Origin: Fibrobacter sp.
GTDB taxonomy: Bacteria; Fibrobacterota; Fibrobacteria; Fibrobacterales; Fibrobacteraceae
Length of the DNA: 7,695 nt
Assembly (NCBI GenBank): GCA_017520105.1
Contig: JAFWRL010000255.1
Coordinates: 1 to 7,695 of the forward strand
Direction: 5' to 3'
Shown here: positions 1 to 6,013 of the stretch, piece by piece
How the letters are laid out: every line of letters begins with the position of its first letter
Numbering within the stretch: position 1 is the first letter of the stretch
Made by a program: the position numbers and the translations under genes
Notes under the pieces: generated by a model
What the model saw: the letters and a program-made list of their open reading frames with translations, nothing else
Database searches by the model: none
Told to the model about the DNA's origin: nothing

Positions 1-10
1 AAGTTTTATA

Positions 11-319
11 ATGAAAGAAGGTATCCACCCTAATTATCAACCGGTCGTGTTCGTCGATGCGAATACGGGTAAAGAATACATCACCCGCTCCACGAAGTCT
101 TCCGCCGAAAAGAAGACTATCGATGGTGTTGAATATAGCGTGATTTCCTTGGAAATCACGGCTGATACCCATCCGTTCTGGACGGGTAAGCAGCATCGCG
201 TGGATACGGCTGGCCGTATCGACAGCTTCAACAAGCGCTATGGTGGCGGTGCTAACATCACCTCTGCAAAGCGTAAGACTCGCAAGGCTGCACCGGTCAA
301 GGCTGAAGAAGAAGCTTAA
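11..319 (+). CDS. rpmE2: 50S ribosomal protein L31, type B
   Basis: This is a structural protein of the large ribosomal subunit. The 102-residue product starts M-K-E-G-I-H-P and carries the L31 type B hallmarks F-V-D-A-N-T-G-K, L-E-I-T-A-D-T-H-P-F-W-T-G-K-Q and V-D-T-A-G-R-I-D-x-F-N-K-R-Y. It has no cysteine, so it is the zinc-independent (C-minus) form, which in other bacteria can replace the zinc-binding form under zinc limitation. The C-terminal tail (about residues 86-102) is rich in Lys, Ala and Glu, and the total is somewhat longer than the roughly 80-90 residues usual for the family. Only ten bases of leader are visible, so the ribosome binding site and promoter cannot be judged. A strong terminator follows 16 bases after the stop, so it is probably the last or only gene of its transcript. 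Identification is secure. Confidence 0.96.
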   Translation: MKEGIHPNYQPVVFVDANTGKEYITRSTKSSAEKKTIDGVEYSVISLEITADTHPFWTGKQHRVDTAGRIDSFNKRYGGGANITSAKRKTRKAAPVKAEEEA

Positions 320-335
320 TCTTCTAAAGTTTAGG

Positions 336-362
336 GCCTCCCTAATTAGGGAGGCTTTTCTC
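336..362 (+). terminator. Rho-independent terminator of rpmE2
   Basis: A perfect 20-base palindrome (336-355, left arm GCCTCCCTAA) is followed at once by TTTTCTCTTATT. The GC-rich lower stem and T-rich tail lie 17 bases past the L31 stop codon and 31 bases before the next start codon, so transcription of rpmE2 is separated from the lipoprotein gene. Confidence 0.93.
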
Positions 363-385
363 TTATTAACCCTAGAGGACGCAAA

Positions 386-1282
386 ATGAAAAAGAAACTT
401 AGCATTTGTGCCGCCGCCATCATCGCACTCGCTATGACTGGTTGCGAAAAGACTGGTACTATCGAAGGTGAAGTTTGCGATGCATTCACCGGTAAGCCGT
501 TGGAAATGCCTACCGTCGGTATGGACTCCACGATTTTCACCACCCTTTCGAAAAAGTACGAGTTTAACCAAGAACTCCGCAAGGGTAAGTTCAAGTTTGT
601 CAAGGTTCCTCCTGGAACTTATCGCGTTTATGCGGGCCGCTCCAAGTATGTCAAGACCCGTACCACGGTCACGACGACGGAACAGAATCCGAATGCAACG
701 CTTCGTCTCTACATTTACAATTCTCAGGTAGAACCGGGCCTGTACCAGGGTACTGCCGAAGGTCCGCTCAAGATTTCGAACCAGTGGGTCGTCTATTCTA
801 CCAACTGCGACGAATCTATCGTCGGTTACCGTTTGTCGATGCCGCAGCAGGTCGAAAGCGCTACTGCAAGCATTGCCGAAAAGATTGGCGTCCCGAAGAA
901 GGGCAAGAAGGGCAAGAAAAAGCACAAACCGGCTCCTGCCGCTCAGGTTGTCACGAAGGTCACGAACCTCCCGGATCCGCGTGTCATCGAAGGCAAGCTC
1001 GAAGTTTTCTATCGCAATGCTTCCTCTGTGACGACTGCTCTCACGGCAAAGACCTATCCGGCTGTTGTCGCTTCGATCGCCTCCCACAAGGACTGCAAGG
1101 GCTTTGGCGCTGGCGAAACGAACGGCGTGTTCCCGGTTAAGGACAAGGGCACTGACCTCAAGGTCGAATACGTTGCCGAAAACCTCTTCAAGATTACTGG
1201 CGACCTCCCGAAGGGCAAGCAGATTATCCAGCTCACCCAGGACGGAAAGACGGTCCAGACTTACTATTTCGAAGCAAAGTAA
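386..1282 (+). CDS. Lipoprotein with carboxypeptidase-regulatory-like N-terminal domain, function unknown
   Basis: The 298-residue product begins with a lipoprotein signal: M-K-K-K-L, a hydrophobic stretch, then A-M-T-G-C with the lipidated cysteine at position 20. Residues about 24-112 (T-I-E-G-E-V-C-D-A-F-T-G-K-P-L ... V-P-P-G-T-Y-R-V-Y-A-G ... T-L-R-L-Y-I) look like a beta-sandwich of the carboxypeptidase-regulatory or CNA-B type, often an adhesion or stability module in surface proteins. A strongly basic Lys/Gly run (residues 171-182) separates this from a C-terminal half (about 185-298) I do not recognise, which ends V-Q-T-Y-Y-F-E-A-K. The start is supported by AGAGGA at 374-379, six bases before the ATG. 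Strong terminators on both sides suggest a single-gene transcript. The N-terminal domain is inferred from pattern, not searched. Confidence 0.85.
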   Translation: MKKKLSICAAAIIALAMTGCEKTGTIEGEVCDAFTGKPLEMPTVGMDSTIFTTLSKKYEFNQELRKGKFKFVKVPPGTYRVYAGRSKYVKTRTTVTTTEQNPNATLRLYIYNSQVEPGLYQGTAEGPLKISNQWVVYSTNCDESIVGYRLSMPQQVESATASIAEKIGVPKKGKKGKKKHKPAPAAQVVTKVTNLPDPRVIEGKLEVFYRNASSVTTALTAKTYPAVVASIASHKDCKGFGAGETNGVFPVKDKGTDLKVEYVAENLFKITGDLPKGKQIIQLTQDGKTVQTYYFEAK

Positions 1283-1306
1283 GTTCTTGAAAGTTGCTTG
1301 AAATTG

Positions 1307-1340
1307 AAAACACATGGCCGCAAAGACCATGTGTTTTTTT
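1307..1340 (+). terminator. Rho-independent terminator of the lipoprotein gene
   Basis: An 11-bp stem (1307-1317 AAAACACATGG pairing with 1327-1337) with a 9-base loop runs into a tract of T. It lies 24 bases past the stop codon at 1282. The left end of the IS200-type element starts directly after it. Confidence 0.9.
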
Positions 1341-1352
1341 GTATGAACCGAA

Positions 1353-1375
1353 AACCACCAGCTAGGCTGGTGGTT
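1353..1375 (+). repeat. Left-end hairpin of the IS200-type element
   Basis: A perfect 10-bp stem (AACCACCAGC at 1353-1362, complement at 1366-1375) closes a TAG loop. In this family the transposase TnpA recognises such subterminal hairpins on single-stranded DNA. Two extra A residues (1351-1352) separate a further possible G1350-C1376 pair, giving a bulged foot. It lies upstream of the tnpA promoter-like sequence. Confidence 0.85.
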
Positions 1376-1430
1376 CAAAAGAGCCTTCTGGCGTTGCGTC
1401 CTCGAATAAAAAGAAATCCCTTGATTACTA

Positions 1431-1458
1431 TTGACATGCGGTCTGCCAACTGCATAAC
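1431..1458 (+). promoter_or_regulatory. Probable sigma-70-type promoter of tnpA
   Basis: A consensus -35 hexamer TTGACA (1431-1436) is followed after 16 bases by CATAAC (1453-1458), a 4-of-6 match to the -10 consensus. It lies inside the left end of the element, about 20 bases before the tnpA start, so the leader would be very short. It was recognised by eye only. Confidence 0.5.
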
Positions 1459-1479
1459 AATAAAACCAAAGGATTTAAA

Positions 1480-1923
1480 ATGAATTATAGAAATAATAAC
1501 ACATTGGCTCATACATCGTGGAACTGCAAATATCATATTGTGTTTGCTCCGAAATTTAGGAGGAAGGTCTTTTATGGGGAAAAAAGGGCCGAAATCGGAG
1601 CAATCCTGAGAAAGCTTTGCGAATGGAAGCAGGTCAATATTTTGGAGGCCGAGGTTTGCCCGGATCACGTTCACATGTTGGTCGAGATACCGCCCAAAGT
1701 GAGTGTTTCGGGTTTTGTCGGATACTTGAAAGGGATGAGTTACCTGATGATCTACGAAAAGTACAAATCACTCCAGTTCAAATACCGTAACAGGGAATTT
1801 TGGTGTCGCGGCTACTATGTTGACACGACTGGTAAAAATACGGCAAGGATTGCAGCGTATATTCAAAATCAGCTGAAGGAAGACCAGTACGGAGAACAGT
1901 TGACAATGCTGGGAAAACTTTAG
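1480..1923 (+). CDS. tnpA: IS200-family Y1 transposase TnpA
   Basis: The 147-residue product is a full-length single-strand DNA transposase that cuts and rejoins the element ends through a 5'-phosphotyrosine intermediate. The HUH metal-binding motif is visible as C-P-D-H-V-H-M-L-V (His63, Val64, His65). The catalytic tyrosine is Tyr127 in A-A-Y-I-Q-N-Q, with Gln131 in the same helix, the same spacing as in characterised IS608-type enzymes. The N-terminal W-N-C-K-Y-H-I-V-F-A-P-K-F-R-R-K-V-F is typical of the family. The start is supported by AAAGGA (1468-1473), six bases upstream. No frameshift or missing catalytic residue is seen, so the enzyme is probably active. No accessory tnpB accompanies it. 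Confidence 0.95.
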   Translation: MNYRNNNTLAHTSWNCKYHIVFAPKFRRKVFYGEKRAEIGAILRKLCEWKQVNILEAEVCPDHVHMLVEIPPKVSVSGFVGYLKGMSYLMIYEKYKSLQFKYRNREFWCRGYYVDTTGKNTARIAAYIQNQLKEDQYGEQLTMLGKL

Positions 1924-2022
1924 CCCGTTTACGGGCAGCCGGTAAGGAAAATTCGCAGGTGGCAGATTGATTGACGTGACGTGACGCGTTGCTAGTATCC
2001 TAGGGCAGGGCCCGCATATGAA

Positions 2023-2048
2023 GAACCACCGGCTTTGCCGGTGGGTTC
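2023..2048 (+). terminator. Right-end hairpin of the IS200-type element, also a likely terminator
   Basis: GAACCACCGGC (2023-2033) pairs across a TTT loop with GCCGGTGGGTTC (2037-2048), leaving one extra G as a bulge. A bulged or mispaired base is common in hairpins recognised by IS200/IS605 TnpA. The stem is followed by CTTTTTATT, so it also has the form of an intrinsic terminator for tnpA. It resembles the left hairpin in the outer stem (AACCACC/GGTGG). Confidence 0.8.
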
Positions 2049-2167
2049 CTTTTTATTCAAGAATGAATCGTTTAGAGGGGCCAAATTGTCAATTCGGATT
2101 TGCTAAAGGTCGCGAAAGAACTTAAATTAATAACGAGTGTTCGGACATGGTTTAATGGAGGCGTGGT

Positions 2168-2938
2168 ATGAAACCAATATTGTTGTGCGTCGTGTTCCTT
2201 GCGGCCTCGGCGTGGTCCAGCGTAAACCTTATTTGGACGGAGTTCCAGTTCGAAAAAGGGTATTTGGAAGTAGATACCGCAAAGATTTGCAATGTGGATA
2301 CGACCTATATCAACTGCTCGCAGGACAGAGGTCTTGCGTACTATTCGACGATGGATACCACATTCGCAGTTCTTTTCAATCCGTTAATCACAAGGGTGCA
2401 GCTTTTTAAATCCTTGAATGTGGACGAACAAAGACAAGCCGCTGCGGGATATGATTTCAAGATGACGGCTGTTTTGCGTTATGAGTTTATGAAGTGGCAG
2501 GAGTGGGGTATTATCAAGATGACAAAGGATAGTGCCCAACGTTTGCTGGATCGTATCTTGCCGGAATCGAGAAATGTTCAGGGCCGTAAAATTATCCATA
2601 AGAAGGTTTGCGACGAGGAAATGATCTCGGCATGCCAAGGAGAGATCCTTTGGGGTGGGAGTGGTTCACCAGGGCTTACTGAAGATGATGTTTCGCGCCT
2701 TCCTCAAAAAAAGGTTTTGCTGAATGCGGAATCCGAAAATCCGGGTACGACTTCTTTGCCTCATAAATTTGGCAAGGAAATTCAGGGCGTGGGAAACGTT
2801 CAGCCGGGAACCGGCTACAAAGCTTTTGACATGAATGGAGTTTATCTGTTCCGCGGCTCTTGGGGCGGTAGCTTTACGGCTCAGGGAAAACCGGTCATCC
2901 TCAAGTTCGATAACGGAAGAAACGCCGTTTTCCGCTAG
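2168..2938 (+). CDS. Exported protein of unknown function with possible type IX-like C-terminal tail
   Basis: The 256-residue product has a Sec signal peptide (M-K-P then L-L-C-V-V-F-L-A-A-S-A, likely cleaved after Ala15 in A-S-A). The body is not recognised. It has Cys41, Cys50, Cys148 and Cys156, which could form disulfides outside the cytoplasm. The last ~40 residues (Y-K-A-F-D-M-N-G-V-Y-L-F-R-G ... G-K-P-V-I-L-K-F-D-N-G) resemble the 'F-D-M-x-G ... P-G-x-Y-x-V' pattern of C-terminal sorting domains of type IX secretion substrates, also found on Fibrobacter secreted proteins. This is a pattern match by eye. The start is supported by TGGAGG (2156-2161), six bases before the ATG. The gene lies just downstream of the insertion element and converges on the radical SAM gene, 82 bases away. 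Confidence 0.75.
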   Translation: MKPILLCVVFLAASAWSSVNLIWTEFQFEKGYLEVDTAKICNVDTTYINCSQDRGLAYYSTMDTTFAVLFNPLITRVQLFKSLNVDEQRQAAAGYDFKMTAVLRYEFMKWQEWGIIKMTKDSAQRLLDRILPESRNVQGRKIIHKKVCDEEMISACQGEILWGGSGSPGLTEDDVSRLPQKKVLLNAESENPGTTSLPHKFGKEIQGVGNVQPGTGYKAFDMNGVYLFRGSWGGSFTAQGKPVILKFDNGRNAVFR

Positions 2939-3020
2939 TATCCCCAATGCTTGCGGATGAACGAAATCATAAGTTTTCTCCTTCTTTTGGATGTCTGGCT
3001 TGACCGAGGTGCGGAGTTTT

Positions 3021-4097
3021 TTATGCTCCTGCATCCTCGAGACGCTGCACATGACAGTAGGCCAATTCCTTGGTTTTCTCATCTCTGAGGTGCAGGCTGG
3101 AGCCTTCGCAGTAGCGCCAGTATTTGCACTTTTTGCAGTCGCCAATTTTGGCCCAGTTGCGGTCGCGCATCACTTGGTAGCGGTTCTGCCACACGTCCCA
3201 CAGGTCGTCTTTGTAGATGTTCCCTTGGATGTAGTCGCCACGGAGGCTCGGGCATGCCGAGATGCTGCCGTCGCAAAGCACAGAAGACACGTTTACGCCG
3301 GCACGGCAGAAGAACGGGTAGTTGCGGGCGTCCTTCTCGTAACTGCCGAGGAATCCTTCGCAGCCGTAGTTCACGTTGATGACATTCAGCGATTTTACTT
3401 CGCGGATGAAGTCGAACACTTGGCGGAATTCCTGGTTCGTGAGCTGGAACAGCGGATTGTCCTTGGCGCGACCCTTCGGGAACACCGTCGCGATGCGCCA
3501 ACGCTTTACGCCAATTTTCAAAAGCAGGTCGAGAATTTTCGGGAGTTCCTTCAGGTTTTCGCGGTTCACGCACGTCATCACGTCGAAGGTGAGGCCTTGC
3601 GTGTGGGCGGCCATGTCGATGGCTCGCAGCGCTCGCTCAAAGCTATGCGGGTCGCCACGGAAATGGTTGTGATTCGCTTCGAGACCGTCGAGGCTGATGG
3701 TGAGCGAGCGCAGCCCTGCGTTCAAAAGGCGGGTGTAGCGTTCCGGCGTCATCGCAAGACCGTTCGTGACCATGCCCCAGGGGTAGCCGCGTTTCTTGAT
3801 TTCTTGACCGCATTCTTCGAGGTCGGGGCGCATCAAAGGTTCGCCGCCCGTAATCACCACGATAAAGTGCTTCGGGTCGATGTGCGGGGCGAGCTTGTCC
3901 AGCACGTTCATAAAATCTTCGCGGGGCATGTCCGGGATGGCGTCCTTCACGCAGTCACTACCGCAGTGCAGGCAGTGCAAATTGCAGCGCAGCGTACATT
4001 CCCAGAAAAAATACGTGAGCGGGTGCGCCTTGATTTCGTTGTGACGGTAAAGGCGATAAGCTTCGAGAGCGAGTTTCTTTTTAAGAGAGAGTTGCAT
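3021..4097 (-). CDS. Radical SAM/SPASM enzyme, rSAM/lipoprotein-system family
   Basis: The 358-residue product is a radical S-adenosylmethionine enzyme. The cluster-binding motif CX3CX2C is Cys38-N-L-H-Cys42-L-H-Cys45, within F-W-E-C-T-L-R-C. The SAM-binding G-G-E-P is at 84-87, and T-I-S-L-D-G (133-138) fits the core barrel. The C-terminal part (about 246-348) is SPASM-like with Cys264, Cys275, Cys282, Cys321-x2-Cys324-x5-Cys330 and Cys348, so auxiliary iron-sulfur clusters are likely. SPASM enzymes commonly modify peptides or proteins. From memory, the stretches F-W-E-C-T-L-R-C-N-L, Y-P-W-G-M-V-T-N-G-L and Q-G-N-I-Y-K-D-D closely match the family I know as TIGR04133, named for its lipoprotein neighbours. 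Here it follows a run of paralogous lipoprotein genes on the same strand, 45 bases after the nearest one. No Shine-Dalgarno is seen. The substrate and reaction are unknown. Confidence 0.92.
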   Translation of the reverse strand: MQLSLKKKLALEAYRLYRHNEIKAHPLTYFFWECTLRCNLHCLHCGSDCVKDAIPDMPREDFMNVLDKLAPHIDPKHFIVVITGGEPLMRPDLEECGQEIKKRGYPWGMVTNGLAMTPERYTRLLNAGLRSLTISLDGLEANHNHFRGDPHSFERALRAIDMAAHTQGLTFDVMTCVNRENLKELPKILDLLLKIGVKRWRIATVFPKGRAKDNPLFQLTNQEFRQVFDFIREVKSLNVINVNYGCEGFLGSYEKDARNYPFFCRAGVNVSSVLCDGSISACPSLRGDYIQGNIYKDDLWDVWQNRYQVMRDRNWAKIGDCKKCKYWRYCEGSSLHLRDEKTKELAYCHVQRLEDAGA

Positions 4098-4136
4098 AGG
4101 CTTTTAGGGGTTAGGATTTAAGATCTAGTGGTTAGG
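4094..4136 (-). repeat. Degenerate 7-bp repeats upstream of the radical SAM gene
   Basis: On the + strand the spacer reads as units GCATAGG (4094-4100, overlapping the start codon), an 8-base CTTTTAGG (4101-4108), GGTTAGG (4109-4115), two weaker units, and GGTTAGG (4130-4136). The coding strand therefore carries CCTAA-type units immediately before ATG. It belongs to the same repeat class as the other spacers of this cluster, but with one 8-base slip and two degenerate units. Confidence 0.65.
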
Positions 4137-4142
4137 GAAATT

Positions 4143-4547
4143 TTAGTGGATACGTTCGCTTTCAACGTAGTATTTTGAGTTGAATTCGTCTTTGGTGTAT
4201 GAGATGGATTTGCCTTGATAATCCGTGCAAGAAAAAGAATCACTATAACCATAGTCTTCGCATATTGTTCCGTCTTTGCATTCGTAATAATCTACGGAAA
4301 TGTAATTTCTACCATTCTCGCGTGTGTCGTAAATTCTTGAATGACGTTTGCACGCTATTTGTTCATTGCTAGAACTTGACGGAAGAGGATTTACGCTGGA
4401 ACTGCTTTCGGGCATCGCGGGCATCGGGTTACATATATCAGGCGGGCATCCATAGAAATCCGGCCCTTCGACGGAAGATGTTTCATCGCAACTGGCCCAG
4501 AATAGGGCCGTTAATGCAAGTGCAAATTTTTTCCAGTGTTTGTACAT
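4143..4547 (-). CDS. Short Cys-rich lipoprotein (type A), putative partner or substrate of the radical SAM enzyme
   Basis: The 134-residue product starts M-Y-K-H-W-K-K, followed by a hydrophobic segment ending A-L-F-W-A-S-C, with the lipidated cysteine at 20. A short Ser/Pro linker region (about 40-60) contains two S-S-S-S runs. The C-terminal module (about 63-134) has Y-Y-E-C90, D-G, Cys96, Cys107, Q-G-K, Y-T-K-D-E-F (117-122) and K-Y-Y (125-127). Cys34, Cys39 and Cys66 lie before it. The protein ends E-S-E-R-I-H, almost the same as the partial lipoprotein at the right edge (K-S-E-R-I-H). It is the gene nearest the radical SAM gene (45-base spacer, same strand). No Shine-Dalgarno is visible before the ATG. 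I do not recognise the family beyond the paralogues here. Membrane anchoring is likely, and any modification by the neighbouring enzyme is inference. Confidence 0.85.
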   Translation of the reverse strand: MYKHWKKFALALTALFWASCDETSSVEGPDFYGCPPDICNPMPAMPESSSSVNPLPSSSSNEQIACKRHSRIYDTRENGRNYISVDYYECKDGTICEDYGYSDSFSCTDYQGKSISYTKDEFNSKYYVESERIH

Positions 4548-4603
4548 AATTAGGTGTTAGGTTTTAGGTAATAGGTTGTAGGGGAGTGGACCAATGACTA
4601 AAC
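4548..4603 (-). repeat. Eight contiguous 7-bp units filling an intergenic spacer
   Basis: The spacer between two lipoprotein genes divides into eight 7-base units. The first five (4548-4582) each end in TAGG, for example AATTAGG, TGTTAGG and TTTTAGG. The next is GGAGTGG. The last two (4590-4603) belong to a related GACTAA-type phase and reach the stop codon of the upstream gene. On the coding strand the units read CCTANNN and abut the ATG with no interruption. Confidence 0.8.
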
Positions 4604-5811
4604 TAATAACGTCTTTTCTCATAATATTTCTTTTCGAATTCCTCATGGGTATATTTGATTTCTTTGCCTTGTTTGTCGGTGCAATTCATATTGCTTTCAT
4701 TCATTATTCTCCAGCATGAAAGACCGTCATTGCAGTTGTAGTAGTCCGTACATTTTGAATCCACGCCGTATAAGGGGCACGAAACGGTATATTCACATGC
4801 GATTTGTTCGATTTTTGAATATTCTATGCATTTGTCGATTAGTTTTTTTAACGATGCTTTGAGTGTGTCTAGCTCCTGTTGATAACGCGGATTCACGATT
4901 GTTTCGCCGTCGCAGGTTTGCTTCTTAGCAATAACATCTGTGGATGGAGATATATAAGTGCGTTCTACGCGGTCAAGGCAAATAGAGTCTTTTTCTGCAA
5001 GGTTTGTTCCGAGTTCTTTCTTGGCGATGTCTAAAAGTTCTTTTTTGTCATTTTCCCACGCTTTATCGAAATCGGTTGGTGTGGTAAAATCGCTTTTTTG
5101 ACAAAGCGGAGATGGAGGCGTGGCGCTGCTGCTGGATTCCGGCTCCGAACTTGAACTGGATTGATATTTTTCAGGAAATTGTGCTCTGTGTTCTTCTTTT
5201 GTATAGAGAATATGATTGTCGTAATCGGTTACTAATGTACTGGCTTCATAGCTTTTGTTGTTTGAACAATTATATACCAACGTTCCAGGATCTACATGTG
5301 TACAATGGGATTGGGGTGTTCTATACGCTTTATAGTCTGCATCAAGCCATTCTTTTAGATTTGCATTTATTTTTGCTTCGAGGGAATCGAGCTGGTCCAA
5401 TGTCAGAGTCTGGTTTTCTTCAAGTGCTTTTTTGTACTCGTCGATTTTTCTTTGAATAGCTTCTTTGTTGCTTTTGGCATCTTCTTCGTCGAGGCATTTG
5501 CCACCGTTGATGAAATCTTGAATGCATGTGATGCTTGGGTCGCTTGCAAGCCTGTAGGCGTTAAGATTTAAACTACTGGAACTGGACTCCGCAGCGCTGC
5601 TGGAACTTGGGACTTTAGCTTCGGAAGAACTGCTTTCGGCTGCGTTTTCGCTAGAGCTTTTATTGCTGTCGGAACTTATGCCGGGGTCAACAGCGGATGA
5701 CGTGTCCTGACCGATGGTCGGGAACGTATTTTCGTTTTCGCTCGTGCAGCTTGCCCAAAAGAGGGCTGTGGTCGTGAGCAAAAGTTTTTTCCAGTGCTTG
5801 CGAATGTTCAT
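4603..5811 (-). CDS. Long modular lipoprotein (type B) with fused type A C-terminal module
   Basis: The 402-residue product has the signal M-N-I-R-K-H-W-K-K ... A-L-F-W-A-S-C (Cys22). Residues about 38-80 are a Ser-rich linker. Domain I (about 86-216) has Cys96, Cys106, Cys170 and Cys182, with a K/E-rich, probably helical stretch at 114-152 and the motif Y-T-K-E-E (203-207). A second Ser linker lies at 218-231. Domain II (about 236-332) has Cys237, Cys278, Cys300 and Cys328 and the block T-C-D-G-E-T-I-V-N-P-R-Y. Domain III (about 333-402) is the same Cys module as in the short lipoproteins: Y-Y-N-C360, Cys366, Cys377, Q-G-K-E-I-K-Y-T, E-E-F and K-Y-Y. The paralogue at 6436-7410 lacks domain III, so this looks like a B plus A fusion. 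No Shine-Dalgarno is seen. The function is unknown, and lipid anchoring with a flexible stalk is likely. Confidence 0.87.
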   Translation of the reverse strand: MNIRKHWKKLLLTTTALFWASCTSENENTFPTIGQDTSSAVDPGISSDSNKSSSENAAESSSSEAKVPSSSSAAESSSSSLNLNAYRLASDPSITCIQDFINGGKCLDEEDAKSNKEAIQRKIDEYKKALEENQTLTLDQLDSLEAKINANLKEWLDADYKAYRTPQSHCTHVDPGTLVYNCSNNKSYEASTLVTDYDNHILYTKEEHRAQFPEKYQSSSSSEPESSSSATPPSPLCQKSDFTTPTDFDKAWENDKKELLDIAKKELGTNLAEKDSICLDRVERTYISPSTDVIAKKQTCDGETIVNPRYQQELDTLKASLKKLIDKCIEYSKIEQIACEYTVSCPLYGVDSKCTDYYNCNDGLSCWRIMNESNMNCTDKQGKEIKYTHEEFEKKYYEKRRY

Positions 5812-5888
5812 TTTTAGGTGCTAGGTTATAGGTTTTAGGTGGTAGGGGCGTGGTTAGTGGTTGGTGGTTAGTGATTAGTGGTTAGGAT
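5812..5888 (-). repeat. Eleven contiguous 7-bp units abutting a start codon
   Basis: Starting exactly next to the ATG (5809-5811), the + strand divides into 7-base units without a break. Five are of NNNTAGG type (5812-5846, such as TTTTAGG and TGCTAGG), then GGCGTGG, then four of TTAGTGG type (5854-5881, such as TTAGTGG and TTGGTGG), then TTAGGAT. On the coding strand these read as CCTANNN and CTAACCA-like units. It is the longest such array in the window. Confidence 0.85.
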
Positions 5889-5909
5889 TGCAAATAGAAC
5901 GTTCTTTTT

Positions 5910-5983
5910 ACATTCCTGTTTACTGCATACTGTTTACTAACCACTCATAACATTCCTGTTTACGGCCCAAGGGCCTAACCACT
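5910..5983. repeat. Direct repeat pair and further 7-bp units in a long spacer
   Basis: The 14-base ACATTCCTGTTTAC occurs at 5910-5923 and 5950-5963, and CTAACCACT follows at 5937-5945 and 5975-5983, giving a duplicated block of about 40 bases. Between them the sequence also falls into 7-base units ending in AC (TGTTTAC, TGCATAC, TGTTTAC, TAACCAC, TCATAAC at 5917-5951). A small palindrome GGCCCAAGGGCC lies at 5964-5975. CTAACCACT is the complement of the TTAGTGG units at 5854-5881. No gene is seen here. Confidence 0.7.
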
Positions 5984-5985
5984 TT

Positions 5986-6013
5986 CATTGACTATTGACT
6001 AATAACTAAACTA
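5986..6013 (-). repeat. Four 7-bp units running into a stop codon
   Basis: The + strand units CATTGAC, TATTGAC, TAATAAC and TAAACTA occupy 5986-6013. The last contains the complement of the TAG stop codon of the 118-residue lipoprotein gene. The same final unit, TAAACTA at 4599-4605, overlaps the stop of the 402-residue lipoprotein gene. Confidence 0.7.

Larger units (their letters stand above)
1341..2060 (+). mobile_element. IS200-type insertion sequence (IS200/IS605 family), approximate ends
   Basis: A single Y1/HUH transposase gene is flanked by two similar subterminal hairpins: left 1353-1375 (AACCACCAGC stem) and right 2023-2048 (GAACCACCGGC stem). The span is about 0.7 kb, the usual size for IS200-like elements, and there is no tnpB. 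These elements move as single-stranded circles and make no inverted repeats or target duplication, so exact ends cannot be read from repeats. The right cleavage site is tentatively TTCA at 2056-2059, because TGAA (2019-2022), just 5' of the right hairpin, could pair with it, as guide sequences do in IS608. The left end is placed near 1341, after the upstream T-tract. Both ends share TATGAA 5' of the hairpin (1342-1347 and 2017-2022). The element appears intact and inserted between two unrelated genes without breaking either. Confidence 0.85.

Noticed and set aside
784..1140. Plus-strand frame overlapping the lipoprotein gene at 386-1282
   Set aside because: Alternative-frame shadow. The 386-1282 frame has the lipobox, ribosome binding site and terminator.
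1375..1674. Minus-strand frame (99 codons) across the start of tnpA
   Set aside because: IS200 elements can encode an antisense RNA against tnpA, but nothing here supports a protein, and I cannot identify an antisense promoter with confidence.
2100..2128. Possible promoter TTGCTA - 17 bases - TAAATT before the gene at 2168
   Set aside because: Both hexamers are weak matches in AT-rich sequence, so there is not enough to call it.
2939..3020. Bidirectional terminator between the convergent genes
   Set aside because: A T-run at 3015-3022 is preceded by only a 3-bp possible stem, and no convincing hairpin is seen on either strand.
3079..3573. Second minus-strand frame (164 codons) inside the radical SAM gene
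   Set aside because: Out-of-frame shadow rich in Arg and Pro, with no motif and no start signal.
2991..4121. Long plus-strand open frame (376 codons) opposite the radical SAM gene
   Set aside because: It is the antisense shadow of a GC-rich gene. The minus-strand frame has all radical SAM and SPASM motifs, and the plus frame shows no recognisable domain or ribosome binding site.
5112..5459. Plus-strand frame (115 codons) inside the 402-residue lipoprotein gene
   Set aside because: Antisense shadow with a Cys/Leu-rich, motif-free translation.
5896..5905. Palindrome AGAACGTTCT as an operator
   Set aside because: A single 10-base palindrome in the middle of a spacer with no promoter recognised. 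It could be chance.
4094..6013. Repeat arrays considered as CRISPR or telomere-like sequence
   Set aside because: Units are only 7 bases, contiguous and degenerate, with no spacers, so not CRISPR. The TTAGG similarity is superficial and internal to a gene cluster.
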